Source of the DNA: Nitzschia sp. DOCU1
Lineage: Eukaryota; Bacillariophyta; Bacillariophyceae; Bacillariales; Bacillariaceae
DNA length: 64,000 nucleotides
Direction: 5' to 3'
NCBI GenBank assembly: GCA_951394045.1
Contig: OX595986.1
Location: 2,633,534 to 2,697,533 of the forward strand
Made by a program: the position numbers and the translations under genes. The notes beneath the pieces were generated by a model, which searched no databases, was not told the origin of the DNA, and worked only from the letters and a program-made list of their open reading frames with translations. Positions 10,252 through 20,700 of the stretch are shown here, piece by piece. Each line of letters starts with the position of its first letter. The stretch's first letter is position 1.

Positions 10252-12063
10252 CGTATGTTCTATTCTTTGTTGAATGAGTTTGACACAGTTCCTCGTTCTT
10301 CGTTCGAGAAATGTGACCTTGAATGTTCCAGAGAAGAAAAAGAATGGGGCAAAAGAGCAAACTACGGCTTGAAATTTGCTCGAAGTTTGAAGTGCAGCCG
10401 AATTTGCAGCGCGGTGCGGCATCCGAGTGCGAAGTCGTTAAAGGGGACATGGGAATGGTCCCTATGCATGCGTGGCGTTCAAAATGGTTTCTCGATTCCT
10501 AATTACCCGAAAGTCCTTAAATAGTCTAAATGGTTCCAAGGGAAATAAATCTACATAGATTATGGTACCTTGAAATGACAAAAAGAATATTTAATGACTG
10601 AGAAGGATCTATTATCGCTCGTAGATTGGGGCATAGTAAATTCTTCAAAGGGTCGGAGAAATCCAAATATCCACGATCTCCTCCCCAAAGGAAGTTCTCC
10701 CGACCACACATTAATGGTGTAGACCGTGGTAGCGAAAAATGCTACGGTAGATACATACGTAGAGCTTATCATAAACGCAACGACACTCAAACTTTTCAGT
10801 GTAAGTACAGTTCATTGGAAATTATTCCACAATTCTAATAGTATTGAACAGTAAGGCTCTCTTCTGGGACACCACGAAATGAGAGTCGCGTCAGACGACT
10901 TCAAGATGCGATTTTCTTTTGATTAAAGACATTGACCTGCAGGCACATGCTCCAATGCAGTTGTTTAAGGACTACTCTTGGGCAATGCCACCGATGCGCT
11001 ATGAACTCTGACGTACTTCTTGCCCTTTTGAAAGTCTTACGTGGCAAATCGATCGTTAGAAGGAATCGTATCGAATGGCTTGAACTTTGAAAAATGTAAT
11101 CCAATCAAACCTCCCCATTCCACCACGTCTACCATTCCGAGGTTCGACGCTCCGTTCTTTTGTTGCACGAGTCATGTTCTTTTGTGGACCCCATGATTTT
11201 CGTGGCACGAAGTTTGATGCCGACGCAAGGACGATGGCATTGGATGGACGTCTTTTGTTTGTTGGCGCGGAAGAATAAATACTAGGTATGTACTATACCA
11301 GTTACTTGAGACGGAAGGTAACAACAAGCAAGAATAAGTTCCTTGGTGGGATCACTAAGAGTTGACATGCAACAGGTAGGGAGCGCCGAACCCAAAGAAC
11401 TCATCCTTGAGCCAGAGAAGCAATCGACAGTTGTTACAGGCTTTTGCTGTGCTTTCGTTTTCTGTTTGGAGGACTTTTAATCTATCGATAGAGATCTCTT
11501 CCTTGTGGTGCCACGGGAAAACCCGACAGCATCTCACGCCCCCTAACTATCGATGATAATGAGATGATTCTACTCTGTGCTACCGGTGCTCGTGGCCACA
11601 TTGCATCGCTACTAGAATCTACTAGTTAGAGATAGAAGACTTTAAAACCTACAACGTTGCGGATCAAAACAGTACGAAAAGAGTCTTCTTCCTTCAGATG
11701 TCTCACTTCTCTGGCTAGTGTAGTCCTACTAGAGAGTAGCTTGGGATTTACTCATGTTGATTGCTGGCAAAGCCAAGATAGAAGTATTCGTTTGCATCCA
11801 GTCATACTGGTCTATCGCGCAAACGAAAAAGGCGCTGTGGATCAAGTCCAGTCAGTCAAAGTTATTCGAACTCTGATGACGTTTCTTCCGATGTTCGAGG
11901 TCACAAAAATGATACGGCGTCGCGTGCAAGCATGATTCTGTTTCTGCCAATCCTCACCTTCACTCTTGCAAACTCGGAGAGGAGCCCCTTTACCCTCTGG
12001 CCATTGCGTCGAAGATCTACCTTCTTGCCTTTAGCTGTTATAAAATCAGAGGTGATCGGAGCG
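10252..12063. other. Large divergent intergenic region, 1.8 kb
   Basis: This is the promoter side of both the heat shock factor gene (minus) and the UraD/HIUase gene (plus). It is the longest gene-free stretch in the window apart from the retroelement. No frame longer than about 90 residues carries a recognisable domain, and none shows the codon regularity of neighbours. A TATA-like TTATAAAAT lies at 12038-12046, close before the preferred start of the next gene. I see no tRNA or repeat. Confidence 0.5.
10303..10333. promoter_or_regulatory. Candidate heat shock elements upstream of the HSF gene
   Basis: Two short arrays of the NGAAN unit lie 52-82 bp before the HSF start codon. The first is TTC-GA-GAA at 10303-10310; the second is GAA-TG-TTC-CA-GAG at 10321-10333, a three-unit site with one mismatch in the last unit. 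This fits the established HSF consensus of alternating inverted nGAAn units and would allow autoregulation. Binding is inferred only from pattern. Confidence 0.4.
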
Positions 12064-13052
12064 ATGACAATGGCAGACAAAATTTCAGTAACCGAGTTGG
12101 TGTCGAAAGATACGAAGGATGTCTTGGAGGAGTTGGGCGGTATCTACGAGCACTCGCCATGGGTAGCAGATGCGTTGGTCCAGACGCCAGATGTTCTGAA
12201 GTCCTTAAAGACTGTGACCGAGCTGGCATCGGCCATGAAAGCCATTGTCGAAGGAGCCACCCCGGAGCAAAAGATGGCCTTGCTCTGTGCCCACCCAGAT
12301 TTGTGCGAAAAGGTGACGAAACTGAAAGAATTGACAAAGGAAAGCCAGGAAGAACAATCCAAAGCCGGGCTCCAATCCATGGAAGGAGAAGAACTGGAAA
12401 AGTTTACAGCAATGAACAACAATTACCGCGCGAAATTCAACTTCCCCTTTATTCTGGCCGTCCGAAACGCGACAAAATTCACCGTTCTTAGTGCATTGGA
12501 AGGCCGACTTCCAAATACGCCTGAGAAAGAGTTTACCACCGCTTTGGAACAAGTTCATAAAATTGCTTGGATGCGTCTTTTGTCTAAATACTTCTCTGTG
12601 GACTACCCAGGTTTCTTGACTTGTCACGTTCTAGATACGGCGAACGGTTGTCCAGGTACGAATTATCGTTGTACATGATTGTTGCTGTCGTTGGTTGTTA
12701 CGTGCTCTAAAATCTTGAAATTGCGGGGTCGTTTTTTTCAGCGGCCAAGATGAGAATACAATTGACTCGACTATCACCACCCGAGGCGGCGGGTGTAGTT
12801 GGAGATTTCATCACCAACGATGATGGACGTTTGGAGGGAGGACCGGCCTTGAAGGGGCAAGATTTCATGGTGGGCACCTATGAGTGGACATTTTACGCTG
12901 GTGACTACTTTGCCTCCAAGGGAACGTTTATCTCTGGGCAGCCTTTCCTTGACGTTATTCCACTTCGCTTTGGAATTGATAATCCTGACGATCACTACCA
13001 TGTTCCCCTCCTGGTGAGCCCATGGAGTTTTTCCACCTACCGCGGGAGCTAG
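12064..13052 (+). CDS. OHCU decarboxylase - 5-hydroxyisourate hydrolase fusion (allantoin synthase-like)
   Basis: A bifunctional purine-degradation enzyme of 300 residues. Exons are 12064-12655 and 12742-13052; the 86-bp intron splits the HIUase signature and splicing restores CHVLDTANGCPAAK. The N-terminal half is 2-oxo-4-hydroxy-4-carboxy-5-ureidoimidazoline decarboxylase: IYEHSPWVADAL, CAHPDL (catalytic His region), SQEEQSKAGL and NNNYRAKFNFPFI. The C-terminal half is the transthyretin-like 5-hydroxyisourate hydrolase, ending in YHVPLLVSPWSFSTYRGS, whose final YRGS is diagnostic. Together they turn 5-hydroxyisourate into S-allantoin, the same order as in plant TTL proteins. The frame is open to an ATG at 11932, which would add a hydrophobic leader; I prefer 12064 because the domain starts there. 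Urate oxidase is not in the window. Confidence 0.9.
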
Positions 13053-13611
13053 GAGGCTGGAGCCAAGCTTCGAGTTATATTAATTGATGCTTCATGCCAC
13101 TTCCATTTTTTCTAATTGGTAATACTTAGTAGAAGTAGGTCACTGACATAAGAAGCTCGGGTGATACTAGGAGGAGAGTGATGTTGACGACACAGATCAA
13201 CCAGTGTCGGCGTGTTTGGAGCAACTCCCTGATTACACGAGTTGAAAATTATAAATGTTAGCCTACAGAAGTTATGGCTCCTGGGTCGACCGTAGACAAT
13301 GAGCAACAGTCCGAATGATTATTCCTTCAATGATAGTATGCAGGCACGAACCGTGGCCTATGATCGAAAGGGAGGCAAGAAAGCCTAGCAAAGTCGAACG
13401 AATCAAGGATCTTCTCCCCGCCCGCCCCCGAAGCGACCCCTATTTCGGTGGGCACGCGCCTTCTCACTTTTCAGCGATCCCATCATTTTTTTCATCACGT
13501 TCGTGTGCGTGCTTATCTTGCTGCTGTTGAGGGCAGGCTGACCATTCTCATACCATTGAAAGTGTTTCATCAGTTTCGAGGAGGAGAGCCGATGCAGGGA
13601 CCCAGGCAACA
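13053..13611. other. Intergenic, ~560 bp, nothing recognised
   Basis: This is the 3' UTR of the ureide enzyme and the promoter of the kinase-like gene, which lies in the same orientation. No domain-bearing frame, repeat or RNA gene was noticed. Confidence 0.5.
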
Positions 13612-15279
13612 ATGAGGATGCGAGAGAGGACCAATCGGAAAGTTGGTCCTCCTGACGCTTTGGAATCGGCCGAAACGGGACAAACTGTTTCTGTCGCCAA
13701 CGGCCCAAGGGGTGAAATAGCGCAAGCAACGTTCAAGAAGATTCCGCGGCGGCGTAAAGCATCACAGTCTACAATATTGTGCTTGGGGTCGCGCTCCAGA
13801 GCCAGGATACGGCGTTTCATGCTAAGATGGGGAAAGCATCCAAGAACGGCGCTTCTTGTCATCTTCGTGTCCACTCCACTGCTAGTCTCGCTCGGCGCCT
13901 GGATTTCCTTTGCCGTGAAATTTTCGAGTCCGAGTATGACTGGTAAGCGGTCCCTGACGAAGCTTACTCCGCTGCGACAAACGCCAAAGGTCGTGACCCT
14001 ACAAAAATCCAGTCTTTCAGATGATGGTCAAAACAATGCTGCAATGGGGTTACATCCTGAATATGGAGGACTCGACATTACTTTCTTTAAAGACAGCACT
14101 ACACTACGAACCATCAAAGTGGACACCATGCAGAATGTTACCGAATTCAGAAATCCTAATGCCGAGGCGGACGATGACGTCGAGGCGTACTACTTTTTTG
14201 ATGACGACGTTCTTAGAGGCCAAGATACGGCCTACGATCTAGCCGGCAATCATAACAAAAACAAGAAATGCCGCTTCACGGCTGAACACAGATACCATTT
14301 CCCAAATTGCAATTCTTTTCATGAACTGGATCGCATTGATCCAATGGTGGGGTTCCGATATCTAAATTATGGTGCCTATCGGGAGGTATTTTCCTTTGTA
14401 CATTTTCATGCTGGCACGCCGGAACATGTTGCCATTAAAGATCTTCGATATGACCTCGATGTGGGATACGAGAATTTTGAATTTGTTCGGATGGACGCAA
14501 TCGTTGCCGAACGACTTACCGCCAGTCCACGCATATACGACATTTACGGGTTTTGTGGTATTGGTATCATGTCCGAGTACTTCTTTCATGATAGCATCGA
14601 GGAGGACGTCTTTGGGGGAGACGATGGTTACATGCGACCTCAAGAACTTCATGACGAGAACGAAGTGAAGCCTCAAAACAACTTGACGGGTATTCAAAAG
14701 CTAGTTTTGTCTCTTGAGATGGCCGAGGCTTTGGCGGACTTGCATGGCTATGCCAACGGTCTCATTGTACATGACGATGTGCAACTAAGCCAGTATCTGT
14801 TCAGCAAAGACAAAACGAGATTGAAACTCAACGATTTCAATCGAGCCGAATTTCCCTTGTTTGATGAGGAACACAACGAGTACTGCACGTACACGAATGG
14901 ACATGGAGGTGGAAACTGGCGCGCCCCGGAAGAATACAAGGATCTTCCATTGACAGAACAAATTGATGTGTGGTCATTTGGCAACAACATGTACACACTG
15001 CTAACTGGCTTGAATCCACTCTATCACATTACGAAGGACAGCAAGTTCATTCAAAAAATTATATCCGGAAAAACTGCGTATATTGATCCAAGATACAAGG
15101 ACCGAAGCTTTGCAGAAGGGAAGCTAGCAGAGTTGATCGCCCGGTGTTTTAAGTACCAGCCCGAAGAGAGGCCTTCCATTTTTGAAGCCGTAGCGTTCCT
15201 AAGGGATGCTGTAAAGCAGACTTTGGATCCTGGGGTAACGCGGGAGCAGGTCCTCAAGAGCGTAAGGACTGCCGTATAA
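13612..15279 (+). CDS. Single-pass membrane protein with divergent protein-kinase domain
   Basis: A 555-residue single-exon protein. Residues 1-79 are basic and hydrophilic, residues 80-102 (starting TALLVIFVSTPLLVSL) form one membrane segment, and the rest is a kinase-like fold, so a type II topology with the kinase in the secretory lumen or outside is likely. Kinase landmarks: GAYREVF for the Gly loop, VAIKDL for the ATP-binding Lys, HDDVQLSQYL in place of HRDxKxxN, LNDFNR in place of DFG, WRAPEEY for APE, and DVWSFGNNMYTLLTG for subdomain IX. The catalytic-loop Asp survives, but the Lys and Asn are both Gln and DFG reads DFN. It is either an atypical secretory kinase or a pseudokinase; the sequence does not decide. 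The substrate is unknown. Confidence 0.75.
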   Translation: MRMRERTNRKVGPPDALESAETGQTVSVANGPRGEIAQATFKKIPRRRKASQSTILCLGSRSRARIRRFMLRWGKHPRTALLVIFVSTPLLVSLGAWISFAVKFSSPSMTGKRSLTKLTPLRQTPKVVTLQKSSLSDDGQNNAAMGLHPEYGGLDITFFKDSTTLRTIKVDTMQNVTEFRNPNAEADDDVEAYYFFDDDVLRGQDTAYDLAGNHNKNKKCRFTAEHRYHFPNCNSFHELDRIDPMVGFRYLNYGAYREVFSFVHFHAGTPEHVAIKDLRYDLDVGYENFEFVRMDAIVAERLTASPRIYDIYGFCGIGIMSEYFFHDSIEEDVFGGDDGYMRPQELHDENEVKPQNNLTGIQKLVLSLEMAEALADLHGYANGLIVHDDVQLSQYLFSKDKTRLKLNDFNRAEFPLFDEEHNEYCTYTNGHGGGNWRAPEEYKDLPLTEQIDVWSFGNNMYTLLTGLNPLYHITKDSKFIQKIISGKTAYIDPRYKDRSFAEGKLAELIARCFKYQPEERPSIFEAVAFLRDAVKQTLDPGVTREQVLKSVRTAV

Positions 15280-15360
15280 ATTAAGCTATAGTCACATCAA
15301 ACTTCAGCAGCATTGGCCGGCCGGACTTATGATATTCGCAGAGCCGCATGTTCGTGGCTC

Positions 15361-16507
15361 TCAAGAGGACTTGTTGTCTTTTGCTGAATGGTGAGTCTTC
15401 GCAGCGTTGACATGATAGTTGTCGTCATTGACCAACGCATTCATGGCATCCGGGGTGACGGAATGACAAACGAGTGGACAACTACTTGCATCGCATGTCC
15501 CCCTGCGATTCCGAGTGGACGAGCTAGGGTTCTCCTCCAGAGCCGTCATGGTGGCAACGGAATAATACTGCAAAAAGTATCCCCAGATCCTGTAAATCCA
15601 AATAATAATGAGAATGTTCCAACAACACAACACTATGTTTTGGTAGACATCAACAAACTCACCAGTCACTGTGAACGCAAAAGCCGCTCGTCCAATTCTT
15701 GTAGTCTGCAAAGGGCTGCGCCTTGACGTAGGCATACATCAAATCAATCAGCGTCATCGTTGGCTTTAGGAGCGATTGTTCTTCCAAATCATTGGTTGTA
15801 AGAAAAGTAGCAGGAGTTGTCAACTCTTGCAGCACGGCTTGGTTGAGAACAAGGCCAAAGCCCCCGTGTGGAATCCAGAGGCCAGGGAGCCGGATCAAAC
15901 AGCCCGCCAATACCAGCGGACAGTGGGATGTTTTCTCGTTCAAAATGACCGATAGACGATCCAAGTTCCAAAAGGTATCATCATCCTGGAGGATGAGATA
16001 CTTGGGGAGTGGAGTAGCAGTATCTCGATAGTACTTGAGAACGTAATGGAGCCCCATGACGGGTCGTGTCTGAGCACAGAGCCAACCCAGGGGATTGTCT
16101 TTTTGTCGTAGAATCGATGGGGAAGCAAAATATCGTTTCCATCGTGATACAAGTTGGGACGTGAAATTTCTGGAACGACAAACGTGAATAATATTATCCA
16201 CGTCGGCCGCTGTCAGCGTTGTCGTCCCAGCAGGGTACGTGTCGTCGTTAAGTTCCGTCACGTTGAAAAAGTGACGAACGCTGGGATGCGCGCCCAAAAG
16301 TCGACGTTGGGTGGTCAAGTAGTGCAACCGGTGTTGCGAACCGATGGAAAGGATATCCAAGAACGCCGTCTGCTGTTGACTATTTGTAAGGCCTACGGGG
16401 AACTCGTCGTGACTGTCCAACACCTCTACCAGCTTCCATAGGTTCAGTTGGTTGATGATTGTCGCAACGACGCACGTGCTCCAAAGCAAGAAATGGTTTC
16501 GACGCAT
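15361..16507 (-). CDS. GT31/Fringe-like glycosyltransferase, type II membrane protein
   Basis: A 357-residue product from exons 16507-15663 and 15589-15361 (73-bp intron, donor GTGAGT, acceptor TTTACAG). The N-terminus is a short signal anchor (FLLWSTCVVATIINQLNLW) after MRRNH, the usual Golgi layout. The lumenal domain has YLILQDDDTFWNLDRL, which supplies the metal-binding DxD of beta-glycosyltransferases, then HGGFGLVLNQAVL and SGFCVHSD, patterns seen in Fringe/galactosyltransferase family 31. The role is addition of a sugar to a secreted glycoprotein or wall glycan; donor and acceptor are not predictable. The tail after the intron (from WIWGYFLQYYS) is less conserved, rich in Cys, Asn and Ser, and the least certain part. 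Confidence 0.7.
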
Positions 16508-16651
16508 CTTATTTTATAAAATGAGCAATGCAGCGCAGTTGCAAGGGGATGAACAAGTGTCCTCTGCTTTTGCTTCCTCGTCAAAAGTCTGAAATGAACT
16601 TGAGATTTTGAAGTATCCCACTGTTGGAACGCTTGCAAAACACGCCAATGT

Positions 16652-17233
16652 TCAAACAATTGGTTGAAATATCGAGCCGCCCTTCAAATCTACCAAGGAC
16701 TTGGCCCTATCTGCATCTTCCGTCCATTCCACAGGCAATCGTGCCACCAGTTGTTCGGGTCCAAATTCGACAAACTGCTGTGGTTCGACCACCACTAGCC
16801 AAGAATTGTCGTCGTCCCCTTGTTCTAGATGCATGGCGAAACCTCCCAAAACTCCATGTTCGCAATTGTGGGTCCACACTAATTGTATGGATTCGATACG
16901 ACAATATTCCATCTGAGGAGGTTGCGTCGTGTCATCATTTCCCACTAGGACCCCATCGACCAGCCACGTGCCCGTTTGATACACAACGACATTGCCCTCT
17001 TGCACCATGGCCGACAGGTGCATTTCACCTCTCCCAAATTTGGAGTCATCCGATTGAAAGTCAATCAATGAGGCTGCTGCCAGGATGGACGGCAGGATTC
17101 GTCGAGCATTCTTCGTTCGTCGTGGTGACGACGTGTCGTGGACCACAAATCCATAAACGGAGCATGTGAGAAAAGCCGGAATTAATATTACCAGGACGTA
17201 ATACCAGTGAATTATTGTATGTAGCACGGTCAT
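16652..17233 (-). CDS. Unrecognised small protein with signal peptide
   Basis: A 193-residue single-exon frame from an ATG at 17233. It starts with a hydrophobic leader (HWYYVLVILIPAFLTCSVYG) followed directly by FVVHDTSS, so the residue after the probable cleavage site is Phe, as in diatom plastid-imported proteins. The mature part is acidic with strand-like stretches (NVVVYQTGTWLVDGVLVG, NSWLVVVEPQQFVEFGPEQL). I recognise no family. It lies 144 bp upstream of, and in the same direction as, the glycosyltransferase gene, and head-to-head with the Trithorax-like gene. Codon regularity and the leader support a real gene. Secreted, endomembrane or plastid location are all possible. Confidence 0.55.
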   Translation of the reverse strand: MTVLHTIIHWYYVLVILIPAFLTCSVYGFVVHDTSSPRRTKNARRILPSILAAASLIDFQSDDSKFGRGEMHLSAMVQEGNVVVYQTGTWLVDGVLVGNDDTTQPPQMEYCRIESIQLVWTHNCEHGVLGGFAMHLEQGDDDNSWLVVVEPQQFVEFGPEQLVARLPVEWTEDADRAKSLVDLKGGSIFQPIV

Positions 17234-17736
17234 GATCGTTCTCTTGTGTAGCTATTATTGCGAGTCCCTTTGTTTGGGACCGTCATGGTCATTTCCACAC
17301 AAACATATGCGTCCGTCGTGGTTCCCACCACACAAAGATTTTAGATCATTCTTGGCATCGGCCATCATCAACTTGAAGTCTGTTGTTCGTCCGTATTTCT
17401 CCGTTGCGAGCCGTGCGTGCGTGCGTGTTCTCGCAAAAACTCCGCCAAAATGACCTCGGCGACATGCGATCGGAACGCGTGCCGTCGTCGAACTATCATA
17501 GCATCGCAGCCCGCCACCCACCCATAGCGCAAAGAACGCAAACGCTGACATCGGGAGCGTCGTCAAAAGGCATCTACTACAACCAACGACCAAGACTAAT
17601 AGTAACGAGTGGCTTTGCAGTTGTGTGCATAATACCTCGTCGACTTGTTGCTGCTGTTGCTGCTGTTAATAGCAAGACTAATATCTAGGGTTCCTGGCGG
17701 GTCACGTGAATTCCCTGAGATTTTATTATCATCATC
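17234..17736. promoter_or_regulatory. Divergent promoter region, ~500 bp
   Basis: The interval separates the start codons of the small minus-strand protein and the Trithorax/MLL-like gene. It includes a short GCGTGC repeat at about 17417-17428 and TGTTGCTGC repeats near 17645-17668. No gene is supported inside it. Confidence 0.5.
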
Positions 17737-20700
17737 ATGTCGTCGTTCAAGTGGGAAATGACCCCGGAGGATCGCGCCAATGCCTTGGCGGAGGCCAAGA
17801 CTCGTGGTGTCCCGGAAGGTTGGACGGTTGAATTAGATGTAAGTCCACTATTGAGTAAAAGATGATTGTGTGACGATCATCTTCTCACAATTCTTGATTA
17901 TAATAGAAACGCAAACGCCGCAAATGGATTGCCCCCAACGGCCGTACGTGTGATTCCATCCCCAAAGCCTTGAGCATGTCGGTAGAAATGGGATTGTTAC
18001 CACCCGATACTGTCATTATTCATCATCCCAAACGTCGGGGTCGACCTCCCAAAAAGGGACCGGGTGTCAAACCATCTAACAAAAAGCCCAAAATTGCCTT
18101 GGATTTGACGCAGTCTCCGGACGGGGACAAGGGGACGGTTAATCGGCATTTCAAGGCCTATGTGAAACGATCGCCAGCTGATGTGGAGGAGGAGGAAGAA
18201 GAAGAGGAGGAATTTCGGAATGAGGAGGAGGAAGACGAAGAAGAGGAGGACGAAGAAGATGAAATCGAGCCTCCGACGAATCCAGAAGGTACGCTGGATG
18301 TCAAGGGAAGTCATCTGACGACGGTACACTGGGATCCACATGGTCCGGCGGGACGTAAAGTCGGATGGAGAGTTCGGATTGCCGATGATAAGCTGGGGGA
18401 CTGGAAAGAAGGACGGATTTTGCGGTATGATCCCTGTACCCACAAGCACAAGGTGCAATTTCAGGAGGCCTCGCGAAGTATCGACCGAGTCGACCCGGAC
18501 AATTGCGCTTGGATTCACTTGCGAATGGAAGATGGAGTACAAGTGGCGACGCGTCTCGTGTGGGCTCATGTGAAGGGATATGCTTGGTGGCCAGCCATGG
18601 TGATGGAGTCGGATGTGCAGCAGCCCAGGGAGGGATATGTCAGCGTGGAGTTTTTTGGAAGTCTCGAAGTGGCCACTGTTCGGGATGCTCCGGAATCGCT
18701 GAGGCCATTTGAAAATGGAAAAGTGGACGATTATATTAGCAAGAACAAGAAAAAGAGAAACGCATCGGCTGTGGCTCTGGCCATGGAGGAAGAGCGTAGT
18801 ATTCAGCGCGTCCGGAATGAGGCAGCCCGCTGGTATGCCGAAAAATCCTGGCATATGGCGAATGCGGCCGGAAACTCGTGGCTGGGAAAGCGAGTGCAAG
18901 TCTTTCGAAGCGATGTCAATTATCCATATGGGGATGTGGTGGCAGGACGGGTCAGACAATACAGCGCGCAACAAAAGAAGTGGTTGGTCTCGTATGAATT
19001 GTCAGAGTCGACACGCAAAAAGTATGAAGCGTGCTGGATTAATTTGCAAAACAAAGAACACAAGGCACGGGTCCTAGAAAAAGCCAGCAAGGACCCCACT
19101 GAAGTTGATATTGCGCCCTATGTCATGGGATTGGTGGAAACAGATCCGGCTAACCCCAAAGATACAGCCATGGCTAAAGTGTTGAGGGAACGTTGCAAGG
19201 GATGTGTGGACTACTGGAGAAAGGGTGATTCCAAGATCACATGTACTGTCTGTCAGGGAAACTTTCACTTGGGATGTTTGGACCCGCCCCTGACTCCGGA
19301 TGCCTACAAGCGTTTGGATTTGGATGAATTTGTTTGCTCCAAGTGTCTTCCTTGCCGTGGCTGCTATCAGAAAGACTCGACATTTGGCAGTCACCCGCAG
19401 CCCCTCCCTCCGACCTTGTCCTTTCCTGACAATGAAAGTTTGAATTTGTGCTCCATGTGCGTCAAGGCGTACGACAAGCGCCAGTATTGTCCCAACTGCG
19501 CTCACTCATGGGACGATGACCATTTTCAACGAGTTCAACGACAAATTCGATGGCAGCAGGCAAACCGCCCCAAGAAGCGTGGTCGTAAGCGCAAGTACGA
19601 GGATCCCAACGCTCCTGCGGATTATCCATCCTTTACTGCACCGGCCACCTTGCCCAATGACGACCCGATTCCGCCCATTGCCAGGGTTAATCCTACCTGG
19701 TACTACCCAGAAACGTCGCAATGGGGATATACCGAAGTGGACATGTTGACGTGCGATTCTTGTAAACTGTGGGTCCATGCTGGGTGCGCTGGAGTTGATG
19801 AAGATGAATACGAACAAACGTCCAACGGAGATCACCCCATCTACAGCAGAGAATTTCTTTGTCGAGTTTGTTGCCGAAAGCGATGTCTTGACATTATCCA
19901 TAAATTGCAGCAGGAAGATTCTATGTTGTTGTTTGCGGAGCCCGTCACGGACAAGGTTGCGCACAACTACCATGATATCATTAAGCATCCTATGGATTTG
20001 CAAACGATGCTTATTCGAGCCGAACGCGAAGAGTACTTGAACTATGCCTGGGTCCGCGAAATGTTTGAGTTGATGGTGTTGAATGCCTTGACCTTCAACC
20101 GTTACCACTCCACGTTTTGGAATGAAGCCAAACGTTATCACAAGGCTTGTCTTCAGAACGTCTGGAAGACAATGGGCAAGGCCGCACCAGCTGGTTATTA
20201 CGAGGAAGCGATTCAACGAAATTTTGAAAAGGCCTCCGAAGTCAAGCAACAAGAGGAAAGTCGAGTACAAGAAGACAAGACGGCCGAAAAGAAGGATTTG
20301 GTTGCTGGATCCAAGGTCGGTGCCATCAAGTTGCCAGACCTTCGTTCTCAGCCGCCAGATCAAGCTTCCTGTGTTCCTTGCAAGGAAGTCAAACTCAAGT
20401 CTGTGGATGCCTACTACAGCTGCTGGATGGACAGCTGCTTTGTCTGTGCCAGCAGCGGAGCTTCGGATACCATGCTCTTTTGCGTGGACTGCGGTGAAGC
20501 CTTTCACTCCTTCTGTGTTAACGCACCGATTCACAGCATGGACGTTTCTTCCGCAGCGGGATGGCGTTGCCCCAATTGCAAGATCTGTGAAATCTCTGGA
20601 GAAACCCCACAGGACGAGCTCAAGATGTTATTCTGCGAAATGTGCGATCGAGGATTCTCGCTTGATTTGTTGGATCCTCCGCTGCCCGCGGCACCTCCCG

